Of a stretch of 64,000 nt of DNA, positions 22,234 through 33,747 are shown piece by piece. A model generated the notes under the pieces. It ran no database searches. It worked only from the letters and a program-made list of their open reading frames with translations, and was not told the origin of the DNA. This DNA comes from Sordaria brevicollis (lineage: Eukaryota > Ascomycota > Sordariomycetes > Sordariales > Sordariaceae). Within the stretch, counting starts at the first letter, position 1; the number at the start of each line of letters is the position of its first letter. The stretch is taken from positions 248,001-312,000 of the forward strand of contig JAUTDP010000019.1 of assembly GCA_033439795.1 (NCBI GenBank), written 5' to 3'. Both the position numbers and the translations under genes were made by a program.

Positions 22234-23103
22234 CATTTTACTGGCACATCTCTATAAACGCAATCGATGAATCAAACGAGCAATTACATATTCTAGACCT
22301 GTAGGTAACCTATCTCATCCATCCCATTCACTCACTATCTCCATCCCGTCTCATCCACGCCATTCTCGTCGATTCCGCAACATTTATTGACTTAGGCTAA
22401 TACCCCTCGTCGTTATCGCACAGATATCGACCGCCTGATTAGTGCTCCCGTCGCCGGCCCCACCTCGACTCCCGTCACCGGTCGAAATATCGACCATCGA
22501 GTTCAGACGAAACCAGGTTACCACCCACATTACTCATACTTGGTGCTTATACGACCAGGCAGGTAAAGAACCAGATAGGAAGGAGCAAACGAACGCGTTT
22601 CTGGAGCCACGGCGCGCAGTATCGAAATCTTGCCCCACGTTATTTTTTGCTCGTCCCACAATTTCTCTCCTCCTCCAAACTCTCGAGGTCCCCCATCCAC
22701 ATCCACAAACTTTCTCCCTCCCTCTCTCTCCTCCAGAACTTTCTCTCCTTCTTCTAGTCCTTTGAACACCTGCATCACGCGCGTGTTTGACCAAGTCAAG
22801 CCTGCTCTCGACTGCATCAGCGCACAATTCGATTTGCCCCTCTATCTTACAGCTCTATCCTCCTTTGTTCTTTGTCGATCTTCACACCTCTAATCATCTT
22901 TCAAGTGGTATCTGCAGAACGCCTCGACGTCCCAAGTTAAACCGAACCGCTCTCTGAGTGGTGGGCTATTTTTTTGCGTCTTGGTAGTGGTAGTATCGCG
23001 GCGAGGTGTGGTTGAAATGAAGCGGAAACGTGAAGCGGAAACGGGGAGTGGTGAGGGAACAACAAAAACAGTATTCAGAGGCAGCATCCCATCAACCACC
23101 AAA
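22234..23103. other. Upstream region of helicase gene A
   Basis: This gap contains the leader shared with helicase gene B (listed separately), broken here by a roughly 130-bp segment (22480-22609) absent from B. After the shared part the sequence diverges up to the ATG at 23104. Met codons at 22981 and 23017 are in the same frame but are not conserved with B, so the later start was chosen. Confidence 0.6.
22435..22825 (+). repeat. Shared 5' leader of helicase genes, copy A
   Basis: Two blocks match copy B at 58918-59170. Block 1 (22435-22479) starts CTGATTAGTGCTCCCGTCGC. Block 2 (22610-22825) starts CGGCGCGCAGTATCGAAATC and ends in CATCAGCGCAC. Leaving out small gaps, I count roughly 14 to 20 substitutions over 200 positions. 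The tract is pyrimidine-rich (CTCCCTCCCTCTCTC), as fungal leaders often are. It is probably promoter or 5' untranslated sequence. Confidence 0.85.
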
Positions 23104-26100
23104 ATGTCTGCGGCAACCGATCAAAAAGAGACCACGGCAAAGTCCAAAAAGGTTGTTCATTCTTGGCGTGTAGCAGCTGTCATCTGTACAACCTCGAGTA
23201 TTGCCGGCCCGTACATCGGCGGCAGTAAACCACCGAACGATAGACCGGAAGCCAAGGCAACGTTTACTCTCGAGTCTGGCCTTGGCAGCGATTTGGACGT
23301 GTTCCTCGTCGCCTCAAAGTCTCCCGGAAGAAGTCACTGGCAAGGCTTCGAACTGAAGTTCGACCTTGGCGCTAGTGATCACATCGAAAGTACCGGATTC
23401 GGGGTCCGTTACGAACCCGATAGGCTCGCAGCCGGTATCGAGCCTGCTGACCAACATGTCATCGTTGTGAGTTCTTACCCCATTGATCTCTTTCGCATGC
23501 ATCAGACTAACCAAAGCTCAAGGTCAAACTGCCACATGACAGGAGCGAGTATAGGATCACTGTGCGAGACATCACCAACGACGAAGAACTCCCGGGACCG
23601 ATTCGGGCTGTTGCCAACGCTACTTGCGTCACAATCGACCTTCTCGGCGACGCAAAGTTTTCTATCGATGGCTTTGGAATACCGTTCTCTAACCCTGGTC
23701 ATCCAAGCGATGACTGGATCAATCGGGACGCGCCAATCAATGGTGGTATGAGTCTGCTTGGTCTGCTCCGCAGTCGTAGCCTGACTTTTATCGTCGGTAA
23801 GGTCTCCGTGGCCGTTCCGATAAACAAGAGAGATCTGGACCCGCTCTTTGGGTATCCATACCCATACCCGTTCCTTGAAAGCCGGGAGGAATTTGACATC
23901 GAAGATTTCAGGGACATGCTTCAACACAACAAGGTATGTGCCGTACCGTGCAGAACCACTTGCGCATACAACCATTAACTTGTCATTACAGGGACCACGC
24001 TTTCGGCCTACTTTTGTCTTCGACAATGACGAGCAAAGCGTGTGCAACAACGGCCTGTGCCAGGTCATGGACATGTTCTGGCTCTACAATTCCTCGTGCG
24101 AAATCAACAAGACAAAGTTCCCAGCATACTTTATTATCGACACCAAGGAAGCGCCGGCGCCGGCCCATAAAACCATGTGCTGGGCCGTGATCGCATTGGA
24201 CGAGACAATGCGCAACCAGTACAGACAGTATTGGGAGCGACTCACACAGGACGGAAAGGTTTGGCTTGCCTTGGGCGGTCTGGATGGCGTATTCCAAGGC
24301 ACAATCGTTGAGCGTCCGTATTTCGAATCGCAACTGGAGGCACACGCTTTTGATCCACAGCATTCGCACAGCGATCAGTTCAAGTACGACCTCATTGTTC
24401 GCGTGTTTGTCGAAGGCGATGACATGCATCGCCTCAAGACTTTCAATGGGCGCGTCGAAGCCGAGTCATTCAAGGTTCGTCCCCATTGAATGTTGAATGA
24501 CATGACGAGTTACTGACCACAATGATCTACCAGAAAAGCGAAGCACGCTAGAACAGTGTTACGCTCAAGTTTGACGTCGACTTGACTGATTTGGAACGCA
24601 AGGTTAGGGCTGTCGAAACCTTCCTGCCTGGGAGTGCCCCTTGCCCACAACCAGCATCAGGCGCCGAGGCTGTGATATCCGATGATGACTTGGAGTTCCA
24701 AATGGCTCTCCACAGGAATATCATGCGCGGAACCGGCTTCTTCCAGACGTTGACGTCCTCTCCCTCCCTGTCGGAAGCCATGAACGCGATGACTAGGGGC
24801 ACTGAAGCGCTTCTCCCTAAACCCCGCTCGATCCCCACCTTCAACTTTTTTGACATCGCCGATGAACACCTAAAGACCGAGATTCTGGCTGAGGCAATCA
24901 GCTCTGATAGGTTGAGGCTGGAGCGGTATGGACACGAGCGTCACTACAACGTTGCTTTAGTCAGCGGACCTGGTGGTACTGGCAAGACGACAGCTCTGAG
25001 CACGCTAACGCTCGGGGGTTTACATTCCTTGAATGGAGGAAAGGTTTATGGCTCCGGTCCTACCAATACGGCGGTTTCAAATTTTGCTTTGAGGGTCTAC
25101 ACGAATGGCTGCAAGGTTATCGACAGATTCAACAAAGTCGCTCCGCCCACGTCCAGGTTGTCCTATCCCCTTGTCGTCCGTGGGTATTCCAACAAGGCCG
25201 AAGTGGGCGCCTTCAAGGATATTTTGCAAAAAGGGGTTGCCAATGATGGCGCCTATACGCCGTACAGGAGGGAGAGCAGACGTCGCTGGCAGCTGGCATT
25301 ATCGCCTTCCAACTGGCTGCTTGCAATTTTGGGATCCAAAGCTCTAGAAGAGAGCCAGCAAGCCGGTTGCATCTTTACCTTGCTCCCACAGCACGCCACC
25401 TTCCTCCATGTTCTTAGAGAGGAAATTGATCGTGGTACTGGAGCAGTAGTCCGTATCCGACAACTCGCCCGCGGTGAACTGACATGGGGGGATTACTGCA
25501 ATGGCGAGACCATGTCGAAGTTCCAGCTGGAGGATTGGTTTCGCCGAATCATTGACAACGCCGATGTTGTCATGACAACGCCAGCTCAAGCTCAAGCCAA
25601 ATGGTTCAAAGGGTTTTGGAGTGCAGCCAAGGTCATTGGTATTGATGAGGCAGGCTGCATGGACAAGGCCGACCTTTGCTCCATTTGGGGTAACACACTG
25701 AGGCCGATCATTCTTGCAGGCGATGTCAAGCAGTTGACTCCCACCATCATGGAATTGAATAATATGGAGGAGGAGAAGATTACGGGAGATAGTACGACGG
25801 ATAAAGAAGAGCGGTACTACAAAAACCGCTTCGGGCTTAGTGGCCGAATCTCAGCTTTGGCATGGTTGCAGGGTCTCGGGTTGCCGACATTCCGGCTGTT
25901 GCGCCAGATGAGGATGTGCAAAGGTCAATTCGACCTTGCCAATAAAGTCTTTTATAAGGACTACCCCAAAATGTTATATGGGGGGTATTGCGTTGCATCA
26001 CACAGCGATCACGCTGTTGGCGTCCTTTTCGAGAAGTTCATCGCCCGTCAAAACCTCGTGGACACCCTCAAGCCCAGCCCAGACGACAGTTTGCTCCCCA

Positions 26101-26789
26101 TTTTCTTACACATGCCCGACACATGGGTAGCATCTGTTGGGCTTTCAAGGCTCAATCGCCTACAGGTCGAGCGTGGGCTGGAACTCCTTTCTAACTTTGT
26201 CAAGGAGCACAAGTCCAAGGTTTCCCCGAAGGATTTTGTGGTAATTTCGGCGCACAAGCCAAATGTTCAGTTTGGCAATAGCATCCTCAAGCGCTTCCCG
26301 TTGCTCGCAGAAATGCCACCTCTGCAGACTGCCGATTCATTCCAAGGCAGAGAGGGCTCCATCTGTGTCATCATCACTGGTACGAAGTTAGGGACAAGTG
26401 CCGGTTGGGTTGCGAACGAGAATCGCCTGAATGTCATGGTGACTCGCCAAAAGTCAGGTCTGCTGGTTATTGGCGATAAGCGGGTTACTGGGCCTCTGGA
26501 AGGTTCCAGTAAAGAAATGACAAAGGCAGATCAGAAAGCCAAAAACACCCAAGTCACCGTAACAACTGAAGGGGTGGTGGAATATAGTAACATTAGGGCG
26601 TTGCGGGCAGTGTTGGAGTACATGCACGGGAATGGGCGGATCGTCGAGATCAAGAGAGGGGGAGGGTATCAGGAGGAGGCGGAGGAAAGGAGGCTTGCGG
26701 AGGAGGACAAGGAGTTGGCCCAGGAGGTTTTGGCTCAGGAGCTCGATGTGGGGATGAACATGTTCGACGAGGAAGAGACTGATGACTGA
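23104..26789 (+). CDS. UPF1-like SF1 helicase with novel N-terminal module (gene A)
   Basis: Exons 23104-23466, 23523-23933, 23992-24474 and 24552-26789 splice in phase to 1164 residues. The first about 420 residues form a module I do not recognise, conserved with gene B (landmarks GPYIGG, HWQGFEL, NPGHPSDDWI, NDEQSVC). The rest is a superfamily-1 helicase core. Walker A is GPGGTGKTT (about residue 558), followed by an ADVVMTTP strand, Walker B IDEAG (about 784), motif III GDVKQL (about 809), LLRQMRMC, QTADSFQGREGS and RLNVMVTRQKSG. This is the order seen in UPF1/DNA2-like enzymes, with Gly-Cys after DEA where UPF1 has Gln. The C-terminus is a Glu-rich charged tail. The end of intron 3 offers two acceptors; only the distal one (exon start 24552) makes the full protein. 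Substrate, DNA or RNA, is unknown. Confidence 0.85.
24475..24551 (+). promoter_or_regulatory. Intron 3 of helicase A: twin acceptors 18 nt apart
   Basis: The donor is the unusual GTTCGT. A branch-like TTACTGAC precedes a first acceptor TCTACCAG ending at 24533 and a second acceptor ending in TAG at 24551. Using the first adds AAA AGC GAA GCA CGC TAG, so translation stops after residue 424. Retaining the intron stops translation after four codons. Using the second removes the TAG and continues into the helicase. The same layout occurs in gene B. Confidence 0.75.
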
Positions 26790-27352
26790 GGGTCTATTTC
26801 GCCAGCTGTTCCATGTATTACAAAAGGACACAATCGAGTTTAGTAATGAGCTTGACTAGCCGTACAGTCCCTAATGTCTTGATGCAACCTTTTTTACTTC
26901 GCGCACCTCTTTTAATTTGCAAGGCAGTAGCCGCCAAATGATTTGGGAAATTCAAGGGTCTAGTCGATTAACATAGAGCATGGTCAACTTGTGTCTCCTC
27001 GGCCCCATTGCCAGCGGAGATGAACACGATCATGTCCAAAATGGAAACGGTCGGTTTCGGCGTTGGGCTTGGGATTGGACTTGCTGTGACTACCTCTAGT
27101 GCTGATGCGATACAGCCCGACACTGTATCAGGGCACCAGAGGAGTCGTTCTGCTACTTTGATGAATGGGAGGATGCTAGAATCGAGGATGAGGTGTCTTT
27201 GATAATCTGGGTGGCTGTGCATTCATTGCATTTGGAAACTTCTTGTTCGGTCGAAATGATTGGACGAGGATTGGCGACTTCGGTCAGGCTGAGCTTAGGT
27301 ACCTATACACGTGTTGTATATAGCATTGGAGGATATTGCGAATCTATGGTTA

Positions 27353-27428
27353 ACCGTGGGGATGAGTTGGAGACCAAGCAATCCGCAAGAGAGGGGGGAT
27401 TGCGTGCCTTTACCCTCATCTCCACGGT
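27353..27428. mobile_element. 76-bp mini-element with mariner-type ends
   Basis: The ends are ACCGTGGGGATGAG and CTCATCTCCACGGT, an inverted repeat with one mismatch, and TA lies directly outside both ends (27351-27352 and 27429-27430). The first 32 bases match the left end of the 3.1-kb element at 49715 with one difference (GAGACCAAGCAATCC against GAGGCCAAGCAATCC). It looks like a non-autonomous relative of that element. A short TIR element called Guest is known from N. crassa; whether this is Guest cannot be checked here. Confidence 0.8.
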
Positions 27429-27747
27429 TATATAAAGAGCCGTGCCTCAATGCTCGCTTCCTGCCTTCTCTCATTCTTTCCTCACCGCCCTCCTTTCTAT
27501 CATATTTCATTGAGTCCTGTAAACCCTTATTTGTTGGCCCGTGTTCACTCTATGCTCCGACTCTACTAGTCTTCATCATGTAGAGCTGGATGACCCTTAA
27601 TAGGTGCGATGGATCGAAACACAGAACAGCGACTATTGGCGATACGCCTTGCCAAAACTTTGTCACCAAAGCCTACAAGAGGCTGTTTAGTCAACAAAGT
27701 CAATCGCTCAAACTCGTCCCCAACAAGACAACCTACAATCCAGTACT

Positions 27748-27959
27748 GGTTTGTTTGTTAGCTTGGGGCCTCTAGTCAATTCCAACAGCCCTGTTTACAT
27801 CTTACTAATGTCTTTTGCTCTAGTTTTGAGGTATAATGAAGCTTTAAATAGGTATTTTTGGAACTTTACAATGCCTTACCAGATGTCAATTACCTATTTT
27901 ATTCCGTCCATATTGCCTCTGGGACAGCTACAAACAGGTACCAAGCTAACAAACAAACC
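27748..27959. mobile_element. Intact MITE with 19-bp inverted repeats
   Basis: The left end GGTTTGTTTGTTAGCTTGG (27748-27766) and the right end CCAAGCTAACAAACAAACC (27941-27959) are perfect inverted repeats bounding 212 bp of noncoding, AT-leaning sequence. Two older copies lie at 14222-14430 and 16913-17154. No clear target-site duplication could be seen, so the exact ends may extend by a few bases. Confidence 0.85.
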
Positions 27960-28561
27960 AAAAATGGGAGGTACGACAGAACCATCAGCCTCCACCTCCA
28001 CTTCTGCTGCCCCAGTTAGCCAGTATGAACCGCAACCAATATCGAGAGAAAGCAAGGACTCGAGGCAACGACACTTGTCGTTTGTGGAATTGTTATCTCG
28101 CCAGAAGGGAAGGGAGCGAGTGCAGTTTCACTTTGTGTTTTATAGAGCAGTTCGTAGCAGAGCATAGCGGAGTTATGTCGGACAATATTCCAGTTTCATT
28201 TTCTGGTTACTTATTTCGCGGTATGGACAAGTGACTGAACGATCATCTCTCTCGGACGTGTCTTAATTTGACCTTTCTTCGAAACCACCCACTCGCCAAA
28301 AACACTATCCCCGTAGCCTTCAAACCCTTCCAAACAGCACATTGGGTATACATACCTTTCTCACTACTTCCTCTGATACTTAACAGACTGTCTTCTCAAC
28401 CACACTTTACGGTTTCACAGCTTCACAGCTTCACGGCTTCATAATCACTCCTTCAAAAAGCCCACTGTCAACCCCTTCTTCGAAGATTAACCCAAGTGAA
28501 CGTCTCAGCACCCAAGGCCCCCGATTCCGAACCCCTCCCTTTACAATTTTCCCCAGCAAAC

Positions 28562-29227
28562 TCAATACTTCTCCCAATGCCCCCCATGACTATCAACCCT
28601 CGGATCCAACTTATTCATCAAATCACTCCGATGCGGTCCAGCCGTATTCGGCGCCGGACCTGGCAGCGGAGCGCTGGTCGATGTCGGACTGCCCATCATC
28701 TTCTGATGTCCCGCAGCATTTCCGGGGGTATGACCAACCCCATCCAACCGTCCATGCCCCTGCCCAGCAGCCGTAATAGTTGACGAATTCGTCGCCACAT
28801 CAACCCCGTGATGAAACCCCGCTCTGTGCTTATGATGCTCCTTAGGAGGGACGGGAAAGTCAGCGTTTGGGTCGTCCATTCTTGTTCTGTTGTTGGTGTT
28901 GTAGCAGGTACTGTCGTAATTGGATCCGGAGCCGATGTGGTGGGATGAAGAAGGGTCGGCGGCGCCGTGCATACTTGGACCCATGCCCGTGGTAGAATGG
29001 TGTGATGGTTCGTGAGGACCATGGCTAAAGGCACCCTCGCCGGAAGCAGCCATGGTGGCGATGGGTTGGTGGTCCATGGTGCTGTCTACGCGGGGATCGA
29101 GCTTGTTGAGGATGTCGTGCTTGTGGTGACCGGCTGTGGTGGGCGCGGGGCCGGAGGCGGGATGTTCGCCGAAGGTTTCGTTGGGGTTTTGGGGATGCAT
29201 GTTTATGGTAGTGGAGTGGTGGTTCAT
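28562..29227 (-). CDS. Gly/His/Pro-rich protein with duplicated LDPRVDS motif
   Basis: Single-exon minus-strand gene of 221 residues. A block of about 24 residues, GPAPTTAGHHKHDILNKLDP-RVDS, occurs near residue 26. It recurs near residue 191 as GPAPNTAGPHRSDLMNKLDP-RVDS, so the motif brackets the protein. The intervening sequence is rich in His, Gly, Ser and Asn and is probably disordered. The same motif is widespread in ascomycete proteins, often automatically labelled cell surface or period circadian protein, but I know of no proven role. There is no signal peptide or membrane helix. A hydrophilic, His/Gly-rich make-up would fit a stress or hydrophilin-type protein; that is inference. Confidence 0.8.
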   Translation of the reverse strand: MNHHSTTINMHPQNPNETFGEHPASGPAPTTAGHHKHDILNKLDPRVDSTMDHQPIATMAASGEGAFSHGPHEPSHHSTTGMGPSMHGAADPSSSHHIGSGSNYDSTCYNTNNRTRMDDPNADFPVPPKEHHKHRAGFHHGVDVATNSSTITAAGQGHGRLDGVGHTPGNAAGHQKMMGSPTSTSAPLPGPAPNTAGPHRSDLMNKLDPRVDSHGGHWEKY

Positions 29228-30171
29228 GTTGCTTGTTTGGTCACGGGGTTGGACTGGTGAGTTGCTTGTTCGGTCAAGCTGACGATGATGTTTATTAGGT
29301 GTGATTAATGTGGGATATGATAGGTATACTTGGTGGCTGATAAGTATGGATTGTAGTTGTGAAGGTTTATAGAAAGGAAAAAGAGATCAGTGTCAACGTT
29401 GGTGGATGTTGATGGGATAGATTAAAATCACTGACTCTGGGAATTACGGATGTTATACCGGGCAGCTCGGTTCACAAAGAGGTTGCGGTCAGTCACTCTT
29501 GCCGTTTCTTCCACGATCCGACGATATGGATGAAAAGAAGAAGAAACCCGATACTTCTTGGCCTACGTTCAGTTGGCATGTTCAACCGTGTAAGTGTCGC
29601 TCACAATTCCAAGAGCTGCGGTGGAACTTCCGAACCCAAGTCCATCTGGTATGAGGGTAGCAGCCAATGATCTCATACGGATGGGTCACCTGCTTCGCGG
29701 GAAGGGATACCGGTAGATGTAATTGGGAGATATGACGACAGAGCACTTGCTTGGCTGTTGGTTGATTGCCTACCCGGTACTTCCGTGCGCAAGTCACACA
29801 CCGGATTGGGCGGCCTCCTCCTTCCTGCCTTGTCCGAGATAACCTGACTGGTGATATTTCATGCACATTTGCGATAAAAGTCATCAATGGGAAAGAGGAG
29901 ATAGACGTAAAGTCTTGCTATATACCTAGCTACTAACAGAATCCATACATCTGATTCCAATCCATCACAGAAGTTCTCCGGAAAACCCTTCGAACAAAAA
30001 CACCAAACCGGCTTAGAACCATAACTCCTGGGGCATCATCAAAGTTTCCATCATAAACGTGTCGTTAAGCAGGCAGTTGTCCACCCACCATTCCATTCGT
30101 AAGAAAACAAAGAGAAAAAAAATGCGAAGTTGTCGACAACCATGAAACAACCTCCTATCCGACGTACCCAT
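29228..30171. other. Intergenic region
   Basis: This lies between the start of the LDPRVDS-motif gene and the 3' end of vid27. No family-like frame, RNA gene or repeat was seen. The part next to 29228 is presumably promoter. Confidence 0.45.
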
Positions 30172-32951
30172 TTAGTAAGGAGAGTCAACAATGTCTTCCC
30201 TCCTCAACCTCTGAGCAGCCGGCGTCCGAGGACCACCGACCCTGTTACCCGAGCCTCTCCTGGCAGCGGCAAGGAAATCACCAGCGATACTCTCTCTTGT
30301 CGGCTTCTTGAGACGAGTATGGTCAACCATGTTGACCTCGTGCGGAAGCGCGACAATGACATTCTTGTCCGTACCGAACTTGAAGTCGTCGGCCTTGACA
30401 TCGTCCGTGTATCGTTTGATGAGATACGGCGTCTTCCTGCCGGTGAGCACCTTCTTAAGGTTCCATTCAATGATGTACGGACCAGTGGCGGTGATGATGC
30501 TGGTTTCCGAGATTCCGGTACCCGTGTTGAACTTGGCCGGCGTGAAGTTAACAGGCTTGCCAGTCTCGTGGGTGAACTGGGCCACGTGCTCGGGGGTCAA
30601 AGCAAGACGACGTGGCTGGGGCTTGGAGTCGGCAGCGAATGACTTCTCGAATCCAAGCTTGCCATCGTTCTTGCCTCCGTGTTGCAGGGCATCGACGAGC
30701 AGAAGGTAGTTGCGGCACGTGGCAAGGACCCAGCGACCGTCGGCGGAAACATCGAGGCCGAGAATGGGCTCACCAAGAGCAGGAATGTGTGTCTTGGCGT
30801 TGATACCGAGGCGGTCGAAAAGACGAATGTCACCCTTGTTGGATGCCACGGCGATGTAGCCCTTCTCGGTTGTTGCGAGGGCAGAGAAGTCGTTCTTGCT
30901 CGCGTACTGCTTGAGCTGGCTGTCGACAAGCTTGGTGCCAGAAACACGAGGATCGATACGGTAGAGCGCGTTTTTGCTGATACCCAAGAAGGTGGGTTCG
31001 TGAGTCATCTGGGCGAACTTGTTTTCGGGAGCAAAGGTAACAACGGGAATGTCGTCGTGAACCTTCCACTCGTCGACGACCTTGCCGTACTCAAGATCCA
31101 TGCGATAGAGCTTGTTCGGATCGTTGTCTTTTTGGAGGACAAGGTTCCGATCCTCGTTGTGAAGCATGACCTTGGTAGGCGAGAAGAGCTCGCCCTTTGG
31201 TGTCTCGACCTTGGAAATGTTTGTGCTGAACTCGAGATGGTTGCTGGGCGTGTGCTTGAAGACGCCAATCTTGGAGCCGCGAACAACAAACGAACGATCG
31301 TGCTTGTAACCAACAGCGATCGACTTGTTGGTATCGGTGTCCTTGGGCTTGTACTCGACATCGTCATCCTCCTCGTCGGTGTCGTAGTGTTCGCTCTGAG
31401 GGCCGCCATCCTCAGCATCCTCATATTCCTCCTCCTCCTCTTCCTCCTCAGGCTGCTGATCCTCAAGTACTAGGTCGTTGAACGCATCGAGGACGTAGTT
31501 CTGTTCGGTCTCCTTGATCTTGGCCCACTTCATCTCATTCTGCTGCTCCCAAAGAGCAGAGGTCAAGCCCTCCTGGAAACGATCGAGGGTCTTTTGGTCC
31601 TTGAAGCGGATTAGCCACGAATAGGCGGATCCATCTTCCGTGAACTGGTTGAAGATGAAAGAGAGATATTCGGGGTTGAAGACAGGATTGATCTCCGAGC
31701 TGATGGGAATGCCGAGCCATTCACGATCGGGAGTAGAGACTTGCAGCCAGTACTTCCAGTTGCCAATTTCGGAGACGGTTGCTGTAACGGAGTCGGCCTG
31801 GAGAACAAAAGCTCCTGAGGGGAAATCGTAGAAATGTAGCTCGCCCTTCTCGGCGGCCATAACATCGCGGGCCTCGGGAGGTACCGTGGCCTTGGGAGGG
31901 CTATAGTTCCTCTCTTTCTTCACAGGAGTAGACTTTGCAGGCGTGGACTTGGCGGGCGTAGAGGGGCCGGCGGCGGCCTTCTCGCGCTTGACGCTGGTGT
32001 TGGCTGAGTGTAGAGGCATGGCGTCGATAGAGTCGATAGACCGTGTAAGGAGAGCCGGGCTGTGGATGGGGCTCGCCTGAGGGATGGGTGGCTCGTCAAA
32101 GAACTCGAACTGCTGAAGGTCGTCTTCGGTCGCCAAGGTATGGGGTTTGCGATACTTGCGCTCGTACTGGCACTGTTTGGCAGAGAGTTCGAACTGATCG
32201 ACTAGCGAGGATGCGACGGTGGTGTCGCAAACAAACTCGTAGACGTCTCCCACGTCTCCGCTCAGGTCGCGCCAGGCCAAGATGTGGTCGCCGTTTTCTC
32301 TCTGTTCAACGCGGAAATGGAGGGCCTCGTCGAGTAGGAATGTCTTTTCGTCGCGTTCGGCGGCAAGGATGTCGGCGTCGATGTCGGCTTCTTCGCCCTC
32401 CTCTTCGGCGAGCAACTCGGCCTCGCCCTCTTCGTAAACTCGCTGTACGACGAGCTGGTACTGGAAGTCCTGCGCTGTGCGACGGATGCGCGCCGAGGCG
32501 TCCTTGAAGAGAAGTTCGGAATATCCCTTGGGAGAGAGGGGTCTGACGAGATAGAGCTGGCCTTGAGGAAGCTCAACTAGTGTTTCCTGGCCGTTACCAG
32601 AACCAAACAGAAGCTTGGCCGCTGTAGGGTAAGTTCAGTTAGCGGATGATCGCAACGACTTTTTGAAGTGTCGGTATTCGTGTAGCAGCTGTGAATTTGA
32701 CGTGGTCGACGTTGAATGTGCGCGTTGTGATGTGGAGACCATAGATGGTGAGAAAGACAAGTCAAGGTGGTGGTAGATTGGGCGCGTTGTTGAGGCAAGC
32801 CCAGCGTTGCTTCCATGGGGATGTTCCCACCACTGACAACTGCCAGCGATCATATGTCATGGACCACGGTGGGGGAAGTGCTTTCAGGGATTCATCTGAG
32901 TGGAGGGAGGGGATCTCATATCATGAACTTACCTCCTCTGAGAACAAACAT
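30172..32951 (-). CDS. vid27: VID27 family protein (vacuolar import and degradation)
   Basis: Two exons: a 19-nt first exon (32951-32933) and 32621-30172, separated by a 311-nt intron, giving 822 residues. The N-terminus MFVLRGAAKLLFGSGNGQET followed by LVELPQGQLYLVRPLSPKGY is the Vid27 N-terminal domain. A central PH-like region follows, then a Glu/Asp-rich linker with a run of seven Glu, then the C-terminal beta-propeller-like Vid27 domain (GVFKHTPSNHLEFSTNI, VASNKGDIRLFDRLG, GLDVSADGRWVLATC). Yeast VID27 was linked to vacuolar import and degradation of gluconeogenic enzymes; its molecular activity is unclear. The tiny first exon was chosen because it restores the conserved N-terminus in phase. 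Confidence 0.93.
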
Positions 32952-33747
32952 GGCTATCGTCGGTCGAATATGATACTCGATTAATCGTATTGGACGTGAT
33001 AAATGAGTGCTTCCTCAGCTAGCAAACCTAACCGACTCGGACGGTGCGGTATCGCTGGCTGTGAAATGCGATCGATGTCGAAGGGACGGAAGGAGGGGGA
33101 TGTTGAAAAGGTGAAAGTAAATAGACGACGATAGAGAGGATAGCGCTCCGATCAGTGGGGACGTTGCATGTTCTGGCCTTCCTTGCCTTCTGGAACGAAC
33201 CTCCAAGTTGCAGGGCAGGAGGGAGCTTGAATGTGTGAGGGAGACGGCACGACACGGAACGTGCAAAGCTGCGTCATAACAAGACATAATGCGGCGGTGC
33301 ATGGTCTTAAAGACCAATCATAATGAGCTGTCACCAAAACGCCACAGACTGTCAAAGCCAGACTTGAGTCACAAGCCTGCCGCCGCCGCCGCTCATCTTG
33401 TCTCACTTTCAACAATACTGGGAGGCGTGTTTGTGTTAGGAGCCTAACAGATTACTGCGCAATTTACATCGGATTCTGTTACAGTACGTAACTCATCACC
33501 ATCCCCGATGAACGACACGCGGGCCGTCTCGTTGATGCCAGGAGATTCCAATGAGCACAAGCCAGAGATGACCGGTCGAATAATTTCATGTCTAGAATGG
33601 TACAAGTATGTGACTTCACCTATCATAACTAATCAAACAAGGACGAACGCTGGAAAGAAGGGGACAACCGAAAACCGCAGTAACAAGAAGAGGCGGCTGG
33701 ACTCATGTTTAAAAGCCGAAAGGATGGTAAAGACAAGTCGCATGTGA
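32952..33747. other. Intergenic region
   Basis: This is promoter sequence of vid27 on the left and the 3' flank of the oxidase gene on the right. Several reading frames occur on the minus strand near 33015-33415 but none has family-like content. A short GCCGCCGCC run lies near 33380. Confidence 0.45.

Larger units (their letters stand above)
26790..28561. other. Intergenic region with two small mobile elements
   Basis: This gap holds a 76-bp TA-flanked mini-element (27353-27428) and a 212-bp MITE (27748-27959), both listed separately. A TATATAAAG box directly follows the mini-element, with a pyrimidine-rich tract behind it. A 61-codon frame at 27590-27775 runs into the MITE, and a frame starting at 27964 (MGGTTEPSAS) follows it. 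Neither is recognisable as a gene. Confidence 0.5.

Noticed and set aside
24549..24551. In-frame TAG before the helicase exon as programmed stop-codon readthrough
   Set aside because: The TAG is also a legal splice acceptor in both genes and splicing there keeps phase, so readthrough is not needed to explain the conserved downstream frame.
30679..31473. 264-codon plus-strand frame
   Set aside because: It is antisense to vid27; its Leu/Val-rich text mirrors the acidic linker and propeller codons.
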